Origin: Megalonaias nervosa
Taxonomy: Eukaryota; Mollusca; Bivalvia; Unionida; Unionidae
Assembly (NCBI GenBank): GCA_016617855.1
Contig: JAECUM010003657.1
Location: 45,303 to 109,302 of the forward strand
Length of the DNA: 64,000 bases
Reading direction: 5' to 3'
Part shown: positions 45,660 through 55,741 of the stretch, piece after piece
Layout of the letters: the number at the start of each line of letters is the position of its first letter
Numbering within the stretch: position 1 is the stretch's first letter
Notes under the pieces: generated by a model
What the model was told of the DNA's origin: nothing
Seen by the model: the letters and a program-made list of their open reading frames with translations, nothing else
The model's database searches: none
Made by a program: the position numbers and the translations under genes

Positions 45660-46574
45660 AACAACCACGGTATGTAGGAACAGTGAGAAAAATTGCAACC
45701 ATGTGTTAAGATTTTGGATAATTATTTCTTCTGAGTGTGGTGGTGGGTGGCATCTTACAGGTATCTGTAAATGTGAGCTTGCCTGCACCCGAATCTCGGC
45801 TTGCCCTGAATATCAAGCATATGGATTTGTTCAGCCGTTACTGAGAACATACAAGAACACCAAATCTCCAAGTTTTCATAAATCAAACTCGTAATCTAAA
45901 TTAATAAGACAAGTTTTAATTTTTTCATTTTAGTGCCTTAAAACCTTATCTCCACACGAAGACCATCCACACATAAAGAACTGCATTAATGGCTTCTTTC
46001 TTATGTATATAAAAACAACCTTTTCATACTGGACAACATGACCTCTTTCCTTATATTTACTTACATATATCACCTGCACATGATGAAGATATATTAAAGA
46101 ATATTAATGACCTCATTTTTTTAACTTACATATTTCAACATATAAGGTGACCAGTTCATAAAAATAACATTAATAACCTCTTTTCTCAGGCTTGCTTACA
46201 TACTTTACCTGTATGTAAGGAAGACCTGTTCATAAAGGTCCAACTTTTCTTGTTCTTCAAGTCTCACTTATTTACAGGTTTCAATGACTGTACCTAAATT
46301 CTGTATGTAACAGATTTTACCATTCCTGAGTGTTTATTATGAATTCAACTGAGACTGATAAATTCATTATTTGAATGTCTACTTGGACTTCTGCCAAGTA
46401 AAATACAATTTCACTTGGTCAATATTTTGTCTTGAACTTGTAGCAAAGAAGAGTATTATTAATGGTACATCACATATCATATTCTTGTCCCATGTCTAAC
46501 AGTCATCTATGCAGGTACTGGTATAGAAGGCATGGTTCACAGATGAGCATGTCAATGCCTTTGACCAACAGTAT
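45660..46574. other. Intron DNA without recognised features
   Basis: Three loosely similar blocks (ACTTACATAT...CACCT/CACATGATGAAG...AATAACATTAATGACCTC) at 45990-46210 suggest an old tandem repeat. Nothing coding. Confidence 0.45.
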
Positions 46575-46930
46575 GTGATCTGAACTGTGTGTGTGTGTGT
46601 ATGTGTGATTTAGGTTTTTAATGTAGCTTTAACAATTTTTAAGTCATATTGCTACAATGTCTGCAGTGTGACAGTTTATAGTGAAGATTAGCACTGGGGC
46701 ATCATGCTGCAGACATGTAGCATGATGTCCCACCCAGTCTCATTATCCTAACAGCAGGCCGACCAGTCCTAACACTAACCTCTTAATGCTGAGCGCCTAG
46801 CTAGGCAGCTGCTAGTACCATTTTTATAAGTCTTTGGTATGACTTGGCTGGGGTTTGAACCCGCAACCTCCCAAACCCAAGGCAGATGCTCTAACCACTA
46901 GGTCACCAGAGCGATCTGTGATCCTGAACT
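46575..46930 (-). mobile_element. tRNA-derived SINE, family 2, copy 1
   Basis: The body (about 46587-46918) is flanked by TGATCTGAACT (to 46586) and TGATCCTGAACT (46919-46930). On the minus strand: GATCGCTCTGGTGACCTAGT, GGTTAGAGCATCTGCC, box B GGTTCAAACCC, then a long 3' module shared with the copy at 50066 (GGTACTAGCAGCTGCCTAGC, AGGTTAGTGTTAGGACTGGT, GTGGGACATCATGC). The plus-strand 5' side has a GT-rich tail. Confidence 0.93.
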
Positions 46931-46989
46931 AAAAACTTACTTATCAAAAACTATAACTTTCTTATTAGACTTATTTATTATTGATCTTG

Positions 46990-47445
46990 GACCTTTAAAC
47001 TTCAAAGTCTATGGGCTTCTTTCTACAGCATTCCAACCACAATGTTTGGTCTCAAAACTTAATTCTAGAACAACATTTACTACACAAAACCCATATTACT
47101 TTGATTCACAATGACACTGACCTTTGACAGTTTGACCTCAAAATCAACAGACTTCTTCCTTACCTTAAATGCATGCCCTCTACAACGTTTGGTGAAGGTA
47201 CATGGTCAAGAACTTAAAGGTTTGTGCATTAAACATTTTGCATCACTCAGCCACAGTGACCTTGATTTGTTAACATTTGGATGAAAAATCAAGCTATTTA
47301 CTTACTCCAAGTGCAAGCCATCCAAAGTTAAAAAGTTAAGACCAGGTTTGTGAAGTAGAACTAAAGTTTTGATACAGAAACCATTTTTCTTCTTTATGAC
47401 ATTTTGACACCAACATAATCAGCTCCTTTATTACCCCAAGTGCAA
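46990..47445 (+). repeat. Dispersed repeat rich in TGACCTTTGACC-type motifs, copy 3
   Basis: CACTGACCTTTGACAGTTTG, GGTGAAGGTACATGGTCAAG, GTGCAAGCCATCC and CCATTTTTCTTC are shared with 8840-9350 and 14990-15690. Non-coding. Confidence 0.7.
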
Positions 47446-47744
47446 GCCTTGCATGCCAGGCATGTACTTACCACCATGTATTTATTTTTACCACCATACA
47501 CCAGTTTCTGCCACCATGCCTCAAAGTTATTAAAGTTATAACTTTAGAAATTATGTGAATGAGATCAAAGTTAATCAAATAAGGTTTTGTTTTTCTTTCC
47601 TAGAATGAGTTCCTGAACTATTCCAGACAGTTCAGATTGGGGCTATGTTCTATATTCTGCCCCTAGAAAGACCTAAAAGAATCCTCCCTGTACATGTGAG
47701 GCTGGTATCTACAGCCCATGATAGTTAAATGGACCTGTCCTTAC

Positions 47745-47849
47745 CTTAAGTTGCCTGACAGCATCTTTGGGATCCTTGTCCCGTAAATCTGTGTCTGTAG
47801 ATGTAGACTCATCACTACCACGCCTTGATCCAGAATAACTAGATAAACT
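47745..47849 (-). CDS. LRRFIP: LRRFIP homologue, Ser-rich linker exon
   Basis: Thirty-five codons lie between acceptor ATTTTACAG and donor GTAAGGACAG, phase 0 at both ends. The peptide starts SLSSYSGSRRGSDESTSTDT and ends DPKDAVRQLK. Vertebrate LRRFIP proteins have the same arrangement at this point: a Ser/Arg segment with SSRRGSGDTSISIDTE, then a helix that leads into the main coiled coil. The SRRGSDES stretch fits the preference of basophilic kinases, so it may be phosphorylated; that is inference. Confidence 0.9.
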
Positions 47850-47997
47850 CTGTAAAATATGAAATTCATTTAGCATCTACTCATAAAAAGGTCACAAGTT
47901 CTGCAACACAAATCGTGAATGAATCAGTAATGTTAATTTCAGCTGACTTTAACACAAGCATTGTCAATGGCCACCTCGTCTCAAATTCTTCCCTATC

Positions 47998-48883
47998 TTA
48001 CATGCCAATCCCTCAAGAGGTGTTAGGTGTAATTATTTTATTACAAGTAGCAAAAAAGCATAATTTGGGCATAAAAAGTGTAAACTACAAGTTACATGCC
48101 AAAACTTACAGCACGTATGAAAAAGATACATTAATTTTGCTACTAACATGGTTCTGCAGCTGGTTAAAATTCTTGTCACAAAGGGCATATTGATTAGAAC
48201 CAGAATACAAGCACAAAATATACTGAAATGTAATATTATTCTGCAATTGCTTTATCTAGTCTATATGTGTAACTTTCACTGAACGATTTTGAACTGGAAT
48301 TCTGCAATAAGCATCATCATGTGCTCAGAGTGCTTATTACATTACTCTCGTATTCTTGTTTTAAATTTTGTAAAGCAGTGTTCATTTGTTTTTGTTTGTT
48401 TAATCTGACACTTTTTGAAGTTTGAAAAGATCCATCTGCTCTAACAAATTCTGTCACATAACATCCACAACTCACACCGTAAAGTACTTCACTTAAGATC
48501 TCACCCCAATTCATTGAAAAGCACAGACTGGTCTACTACCTAACTAACTTATTAATATAATGAATCTGTGAGGCAAAGTTCATATTTGAAGAAACCCATC
48601 TGTTTTTTTTGGAAATGGGTCATATACAATTGCTATTAATAGCAAATAAGGAAAGTACTCTTATGATATTCTTACAAAGCAGTCATCTTTTTAAAAATAT
48701 TCTCAAATTTATAAGTTGAATTAAAGAGATGTTAATAAAAATGACAAAAACAACTTTTTATTGCTTAATTTTAATTTTACTTTTTAATGTACCAAAAAGC
48801 ATAATCCATATACACACAAATGTAAAATATAATTGGTGAAAAAAGCATAATGAGTATGCCAAAAACGTAATGGTTGGGATGTA
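47998..48883. mobile_element. Non-autonomous DNA element, copy 2 (ACATGCCAATC termini)
   Basis: The left end reads TTACATGCCAATCCC and the right end GGTTGGGATGTAT. The whole interior is collinear with 7802-8622, including GAAAAAGATACATTAATTTT and TCACAAAGGGCA. Confidence 0.7.
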
Positions 48884-49212
48884 TGCCGTATTATAATTGC
48901 AGATTTTAGGGCCATATTTAAAGCAAAATAAATACTAAGGAATAGGAATCTTTATAGTAAATTATGTTTATTTGAAAATATTTACCCAATCACATCAAAT
49001 TTTAAGAACTGAAATCTTCAGAAATCATACCTACTCCTATGTGAGTTCAGCATAAACCAATCAAATAACCCCTTTCAGCCAAGCGGTCTGCCTGCCTGCC
49101 TTAACAAATAGGAAGAGCCTTTGACACCATCTGCTGACATTGTCTGTGCACCTTAGATAAAATGTGAGGGCACATATTGGGTCCTGCAGTGTCACCCCTT
49201 TCAACAGGTCAA

Positions 49213-49239
49213 TCGAGAGAGAGAGAGAGAGAGAGAGAG
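49213..49239. repeat. (GA)n microsatellite
   Basis: Thirteen GA/AG dinucleotides next to the tyrosine recombinase remnant. Confidence 0.95.
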
Positions 49240-49256
49240 CAGATAGTTATTTCTTG

Positions 49257-49960
49257 GTTGCCTGTTAAAAGTCAACTCTTTTAAGAACAAAACCTGGTTG
49301 AATCGTTAGTATGTTGGAACTGAGCTGCATGTTACTTGGATCCAAGGACAGAACATGCAGCTCACTCGCCCAGAAAGCTGAAGTTAGTGCTATCAGGAAA
49401 CAAGTCTTGTATGATAATTGTTTCAACAAGGTGGAAGACAAAGGGCTCAAATTTAAATGAATTCTGCCACATAAAGACCTAGGCGAAGTTTCATACAAGG
49501 AACAAGGAAAACAAGCATGGCCTGGAGATGTCGAAATTGGATAAAAAGTCGGAAAGGTCCCAGTGGTGCCAATGTTGCATCTTCCATATTTAAATGTGTC
49601 TGAAATCATTGTGACAAAGGCTATTGTCTTGTTTTCAAAGAAGGAAAGACAGACAGTAGCTAGTTGGGGAATGGAACTTGGAATGGTGTGATATTATTAT
49701 CATGACACCAATCATTGAAAATGTGCCAAATCCCCTCATATGCCTTCCAAGTGAAGCGCCATCTAGCTGTCGTGATCCTATCCACAACTGAAGTGTACAA
49801 CTCCTTCTTACGCTGGGCATCCCTGACAAAAGCCAAGCATGACGGAGTTTCTAAAAGACACAGGACTGAATAATGACAACCTCAGTGGCTTGAGAAGCAT
49901 GGGGTCACTAGGATTTTCCTGGTTACATCTGTTGCCAAAACAAGCAGATCTTCATCCAGG
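49257..49960 (-). pseudogene. Tyrosine recombinase remnant, DIRS/Ngaro/Crypton-like
   Basis: On the minus strand near 49300-49430 the frame reads LSYKTCFLIALTSAFWASEL, then HVLSLDP and IQPGFVLK. This is the first half of the catalytic domain of eukaryotic tyrosine recombinases, where the canonical motif is SARRxSELHALS; here the catalytic Arg position reads F-W. Upstream, near 49700-49800, another frame reads TTARWRFTWKAYEGIWHIFN, then DWCHDNNITPFQVPFP, the core-binding region. At least two frame changes separate the blocks, and the C-terminal H-x-x-R...Y part is not visible. Dead element. Confidence 0.8.
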
Positions 49961-50053
49961 ACCTGTCCCTGCTACTTTATTTTAACAAGAAAACCTCAAA
50001 AATGCTGGTATCTAATTCAAAGACATGAGTGAGATCTTAAATATCAATCCAAT

Positions 50054-50403
50054 GGAAGGGGAATGTGATGTGATGTGATGTGATTATGATTTTTAACGTA
50101 GCTTTAACAATTTTTCAGTCATATCGCTACGATGTCTGCAGTGTGACAGTTTATAGTGATGCCTAGCACTGGGGCATCATGCCGCAGACATGTGGCATGA
50201 TGTCCCACCCAGTCACATTATCCTGACACCAGGCCGACCAGTCCTAACACTAACCTCTTAATGCTGAGCGCCAAGCGAGGCAGCTGTTAGTACCATTTTT
50301 GCAAGTCTTTGGTATGACTCGACCGGGGATCGAACCCACGACTTCCCGCATCCGAGGCGGACGCTCTAACCACTAGGCCACCGGAGCGGTCGGAAGGGGA
50401 ATG
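50054..50403 (-). mobile_element. tRNA-derived SINE, family 2, copy 2, with perfect 12-bp target duplication
   Basis: GGAAGGGGAATG occurs at 50054-50065 and 50392-50403. On the minus strand the 326-bp body starts GACCGCTCCGGTGGCCTAGT, with GGTTAGAGCGTCCGCC, box B GGTTCGATCCC, then the long shared 3' module, and ends in a CACATCACATCACATCAC tail. This is the best-preserved SINE in the window. Confidence 0.96.
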
Positions 50404-50539
50404 AATTACTGAGAAAAGTATGACATTTTCATTTTAAATGTGGGACTCTGGATCAGAGTTTTAAGCATGTGCAAAGTTTCTTCACTCAAAATGTGATCAT
50501 ATTGTTGACACTCTTTATGATAAAGCTTGAACTATAATA

Positions 50540-52030
50540 ACAGAGAATAAAGTAAAACAAGAGACCCAAGTGGACCTGAAATTTTTCAGGTAGACATTTG
50601 CCAAAAAGTCAAATGCAAGAGCAGTTGGCCTAGAAATATGGGTAAAAAATGCCTTCTATAGAATTTTTTTCAAATGTGATGATTGCATATGTAATGAAAA
50701 CAATTATTTCAAAGTCTGTCTATCTTTTGTATCTTCATCCATATTGGAGGGCACATCAGCATTTGTCCAATACAGTAAGGCTTTTATGTTATTGTGCTAG
50801 TCTCTTACATGATGTCTAATTCTACTGAGCATGTTTTTGTGATAAAGTGGTTTTTTAATTTTGGTAATGGCAACTATATCAGAAAGAGGATCAGAATTAT
50901 TTGTATAAATCTTGGTAATGGCAGCTATATCTGATGGTGAATCGGCATTATTCGTAAATTTTGAAGGCCTTCAAACTAAGATACTTTTTTTCAAACTTGG
51001 TCCAATTCTGTAAAACAGCTTTCAAGAAGCTGTGAAAGGTTTTTCTATTTTTGTAACAGTAGTCAAATCTGATGGCAGCGAGGCATAATTTGTATAAATT
51101 TGAAAGCACTTTTTGCCATGACACTTTCTGTCAAATGTTTTCAAATTTCTTCTTTGTGCTTCTTTTAGTTTCTTCTTTGAATTTAGGGGGTTAAATGCCA
51201 TTTTTTCAGCACAAGATAGGCTATGTGTGATGGCCTGTATATATGGGAAGCTACAGGCAAGCTGTCTCACACAATCATGCTGGCTGAGCCAAAGACTCTA
51301 ACTCATGTGGACAGTGTAAATGTGTGAGTGATCTGTAATGGTGAGCACCATAGACCTCTAAGCCACCTGGGGCCCCATATTCAGTTCAAGATTTTTCCAT
51401 TTTGTAATGGTGGACACATTCAATTGTGAATGTGCAGATTTTGTACAAAACTTGCCATACTTTCATGCCAGAATACATTCTATCAAATTTGGTCACATAC
51501 TGTCGAGTGGTTTTTATGGAGATGTTTTTTTTTTTTTAAACTTGGGGGGGGGGGGGCCTGCAAAAGTGGCCATATTTTATAGTGGATTGTCATCATTTAT
51601 CCAATGAAAGGCCTTTATGCCAGAATGCTTTTGTCAGTATTATTTAAATTCTATTGTGCAGTTTTGGAAAAGAAGTCATTAATGGGTTCTACAGCAGCTG
51701 CATCTGATGGCTGGCATCATTTGTACAAATTGGCAAGTTCTTTATGATGTTTTTTTTTGCTTAACTTGCTCAAATTCTGTTGAGTAGCATTTGAAAATTT
51801 GCTTCAAGGTTTTCCTATTACTTTTAGTAAAAGCAACTAGATTTGATGGGGAATCAGCATAATTTGTAGAAGCTTGACAATCACTGATGCCAGGATGATG
51901 AATCCTTAAAAGTTTGATTGAAACTGGCACAGTGATTTTTGAAAACTTTATAAACTGAAAAAAACTGTTGATGGATGCAAGATGGATCAACAATGCAAAG
52001 TTAATACAGGGCCATACCATTAAGCACAAC
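50540..52030 (+). repeat. Pearl-like modular element, fourth core family, with a family-1 SINE inside
   Basis: 5' cap ACAAGAGACCCAAGTGGACC, TGAAATTTTTCAGG. Cores with AGCTATATCTGATGGTGAAT, GGCATTATTCGTA(T)AAAT and CAAATTCTGT(T)GAG recur to about 51960. The end is GATGGATGCAAGATGGATCA, then CAGGGCCATACCATTAAGCA. A degenerate family-1 SINE interrupts it at 51188-51375. Confidence 0.65.
51188..51375 (-). mobile_element. tRNA-derived SINE, family 1, degraded copy
   Basis: The plus strand reads GGGTTAAATGCCATTTTTTC, CAGCACAAGATAGGCTATG, then ACAGGCAAGCTGTCTCACAC and AAGCCACCTGGGGCCCC, matching 10295-10551 with internal deletion (the GGAAAACCCC block is missing). Confidence 0.8.
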
Positions 52031-52221
52031 TGGCATTAATGCCTGAAAACATGAACAGCTTTGGACTAGAGTCCCCTACATGTATGTTCTAAGATCAAAA
52101 AAAAAAAGAGTTAGCTGAGAAGAAAATATATTACTTTACAACAAAAGATTTCAAACTTGTTTTGCAGTGAAATTTATGAAATGAAAAAATGGTGCATAAA
52201 TACATTGGTCCTTTTACTCAC

Positions 52222-52263
52222 TTTACCAATATCAGCTTCCTGTGCTTTAAGCCTCTCTTCCTC
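52222..52263 (-). CDS. LRRFIP: LRRFIP homologue, 14-codon exon
   Basis: This 42-nt exon encodes EEERLKAQEADIGK, after acceptor TTTATTTGCAG and before donor GTGAGTAAAAG. Both borders are phase 0, so it joins the flanking exons without a frame change and could be skipped without breaking the frame. It continues the charged helical segment after KQQKE, where vertebrate LRRFIP genes have several short, alternatively spliced cassettes. Exon status rests on splice-site quality, phase and position rather than on strong residue conservation. A 44-bp minisatellite starts within about 10 bp of its acceptor. Confidence 0.75.
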
Positions 52264-52265
52264 CT

Positions 52266-52676
52266 GCAAATAAATTCAAAACAATGGTAAGGAAATTGAC
52301 TCAATAGTAAGAAATCAATTCAAAACAATGGTAAGGAAATTGACTCAATAGTAAGAAATCAACTCAAAACAATGGTAAGGATATTGACTCAATAGTAAGA
52401 AATCAATTCAAAACAATGGTAAGGAAATTGACTCAATAGTAAGAAATCAATTCAAAACAATGGTAAAGGAAATTGACTCAATAGTAAGAAATCAATTCAA
52501 AACAATGGTAAGGAAATTGGCTCAATAGTAAGAAATCAATTCAAAACAATGGTAAAGGAAATTGACTCAATAGTAAGAAATCAATTCAAAACAATGGTAA
52601 AGGAAATTGACTCAATAGTAAGAAATCAATTCAAAACAATGGTAAGGAAATTGACTCAATAGTAAGAAATCAATGA
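52266..52676. repeat. 44-bp minisatellite abutting an exon acceptor, about 9 copies
   Basis: Unit: AATTCAAAACAATGGTAAGG, AAATTGACTCAATAGTAAGA, AATC. Some units have an extra A in GGTAAAGG. The first unit starts less than 10 bp from the AG of the exon ending at 52263, so the acceptor's upstream sequence is part of the array. Confidence 0.93.
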
Positions 52677-52679
52677 AAA

Positions 52680-53172
52680 CTATGGATAGTTGTTGTTACT
52701 CTGTTGTTGATCTTGGAACTCAAATTTTCATTAGGACTAAAGTCACATCAAGCAAGGTGTGGAATATAACTGATCAGCTGGATTGTGAGATATCCTTTCT
52801 AGATAAACCCTTTATTTCATTTGGCCATTGGCACTAACACCTCATAGGGTATCACATGAACAAAGTTATAATGAAGGACCTTATTTTGAATGTATATGCC
52901 ATTTTTATTTCATTGTATTTCATGCTTACTTTTAGTTGGAAGAATTTATCTTCCTAAATTTGTGAAATTCAATGTTACAGTTTTGAAAACTTACATCTAG
53001 TTGGCACCATATACAGCAGCCACTATTGGGCTGGGTTGCTGTAAAATGCTACACCCCCCCACACACATCACCTATAGGAACAGGCCAAATTGGCCTTTGT
53101 ACACAGGTGACCTCTGTATGAAGGTTCACCATTCAAAGTTAGGTATTGAACAAATACCACAAAACCTAATAC

Positions 53173-53218
<46 letters not shown>

Positions 53219-54980
53219 TCATAAACAGAGTTAGTTTAGTGCATTATTCTACAGTCATAAACTATGCATATATATTGTTCTCACCCCAAATAATGTTCCA
53301 TACAAGATTACTATATCATGCTCACTTAATCCATCCTATAAATTAAATCAACACTAACTCTTGAAGACAAAATCACTTATCTAAGTTTGTTTTGTGCACA
53401 ATGAAAAAGCACTAATTTCACTACCAATTGACAGCTTGCACATGATTATGAAACAGAAGACTGACTCTTGTTCCATCAGCTTGTATAATTAGGCTTAGAA
53501 ACAGCTGTCTACACTTAAGAAATATCTGGATATGCCAGGTGCTGAACTCCCCAAGATCAAAAGATAGGGTTATGTGACAGGCTGGCCAGTGATGAATAAA
53601 GAACGAAAGAAAGCATATGTTGCTATTGTTAATAAAACATAAATCACTTTGCCTACCTTTAAAGGCATGTTTGAAAAGCATAAATGATCCCTACCCAATG
53701 CAAAGGGATGTAATTCTTAACTCTCTAACAAATGATACAATCTGTTGGGGTTTGCACCAAGAGAAAGAAATCCCGGTCATGGGGTTACATTATAGTCTCC
53801 CCAATTTAAGCTCATGACTGGGATTTCCTTGTCTTGGTACAAACACTGACATAGATTATTTTTCTCGCCCAATTTATTTCTAATTAAAATATCCCTGCAT
53901 TTGTGCAATATAGTTAGCAGATTCAACACATAACGTATTAATCACCCACTATTATTGCCTCTCACTTTAGTTAAAGGTCATCAGCTACTGTACTCTTTCA
54001 TGAAAATCTGAATATTTGTTTTATCTAATTAGAATCTAACACTATATGCTGCTCTTAAAAACTGAAATCAAGAAAAATGTTATAATTATTATGTATTGGA
54101 AGTAATGCACAATAAGTGTCTGGTGCAACATGCTGGTTTAATTTTACAAGATGTGAATCGACAAGTTGGTACTGTAAGACAATCTTATTCAAGATAAAGA
54201 CATTCAAAAATATTATTTTTGTATTAACCATTTCTAAACAGTTCTTACTCAATTTCAAAGAGAATTAAATAAATTTATGACAAAACAATCCTTTAATATT
54301 ATGTATCATGTTATTGCATCCAACCATCTTCATTTAGCCACAGGTGGATGCAAAATAGGATTTTTTCCATCCAGTTCAAGTTTTCTTACACACAGGGTAC
54401 AAAACTTTGCACCAGCATCACCTCTGTCACTACTCTGTCACATAAAAAAAAATGTCTGGTAAATCAAGTCTTATAATGTGATACTGTACTGAAAAATTAT
54501 ACAATAAAACTTGAATTTCAACAAAACCAATTTTAAGAATCCTTCCACCTTCAAGACTGGCATGATGTCTTCAGGACCTATGAAATTTTTAATATATCAA
54601 GATCCAAAATTTAGGTGTATTTTTGTACCAGATTTCAAATTTAGGTATTGGGCACCCATGGCCAAAATTGTATGTACACTGGATCAAAACTGGATGCACT
54701 ATTCATGTGCATACATGTACCTATATATTTCCAACCATTTATATTTATGACAACCACCTGAATAATTATTGACTATTCAAGAAGGCTCTCCAAATATGTC
54801 AATAATTAATTTATGAATGTACAGTCTGAATTCTTCCCATTCCAACAGTCTTTTAGTTTTCAAGGTGAATTGTGTCAAATTATTACAGAAACAGAACTCT
54901 CTAATACAACCACCCATCGTTATAGGCAACTCTTCTATGTTTTCACTGGTTGCTAATGAATAGTGATTGTCAATAAATGT
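52680..54980. other. Intron DNA without recognised features except an (ATT)n tract
   Basis: (ATT)n lies at about 53174-53219. The remaining AT-rich sequence contains no recognised repeat or frame. A donor-like CAGGTATGTAT at about 54982 was considered and not called. Confidence 0.5.
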
Positions 54981-55090
54981 ATACATACCTGGGACATCAT
55001 CAAACTTGGTTATTTTTATGGCAACATTAAGTTATTTAAATTCCTGCCCACACTTAACCACTTTTTAAATTGAATAAATGAACATCTTAC

Positions 55091-55177
55091 CTCTTTTTGT
55101 TGCTTTTCAATTTCTCGAAGTCTTATTTCTCTGGCTTCTACTCGTGCAGCTCTTCTTGCTTGTATCCGAGCCTCAGC
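55091..55177 (-). CDS. LRRFIP: LRRFIP homologue, N-terminal Arg/Glu-rich exon
   Basis: Twenty-nine codons begin after acceptor CATTACAG and end before donor GTAAGATG, in frame 0 at both ends. The peptide has the LRRFIP signature: AEAR, then ARRAARVEAREIRLREIE, then KQQKE. Vertebrate LRRFIP1/2 carry [29 protein letters not shown]-type sequence near their N-termini. In the family this basic amphipathic segment precedes the coiled coils that contact Flightless-I, double-stranded nucleic acid or MyD88-pathway partners; those roles come from vertebrates. This is the first exon I can place securely. Upstream exon(s) encoding the initiator Met must lie at higher coordinates. The acceptor side is tandemly duplicated (see 55181-55325). 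Confidence 0.93.
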
Positions 55178-55180
55178 CTG

Positions 55181-55325
55181 TAATGGAATTTGAGCAAACA
55201 ATATAAATGCTTGATACACATAAAAAGGGTTTTGGAGCACGAAGTCACGCCTTAATGGAATTTGAGCAAACAATATAAATGCTTGTTACACATAAAAAGG
55301 GTTCTGGAACACAAAGTCACATCTT
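55181..55325. repeat. 72-bp tandem duplication at an exon acceptor
   Basis: TAATGGAATTTGAGCAAACA begins at 55181 and 55253. The first copy provides the real acceptor (minus strand CATTACAG). The second has CATTAAGG at the equivalent place. Confidence 0.9.
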
Positions 55326-55741
55326 CTTCACCCACAGCCTACAAAGCTGTCTGATGCTACAAAGTGAATTATGAGCTTGCCAAAACTTGAACATTCACAT
55401 GCATAAAATCTTGAACATGATGCTAATGTCACTGCCACCAACATTAGCATTGCTAGATCTTCAATTCCTTTCTGAAAAGATAAGACAACAAAATCTAATG
55501 GATCTAATAAATAAAATTCAAAAGAAAAGTACAACTCTTTGCAAATCCCATTCATAGAAAAAATAAGTTGTCTCCCTTGAGCTAAATACCAGGTGGCATA
55601 CTTTCAATTAAGGTTTAACAGGTGCTTGAAGTGTCTGAGTACATTATTTTTTAAAATAGTTGCGCTGTCAAGCATGATACTAATTTACAACAAAAAAAAA
55701 TGGTGCTGCAGATAGTATGTTATATGCCACCACACATTTAA

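Noticed and set aside
54970..55015. Possible microexon before a GTATGTAT donor on the minus strand
   Set aside because: The only usable acceptor is a weak AAG with no pyrimidine tract. The resulting FDDVP peptide has no family support and the phase does not require an extra exon.
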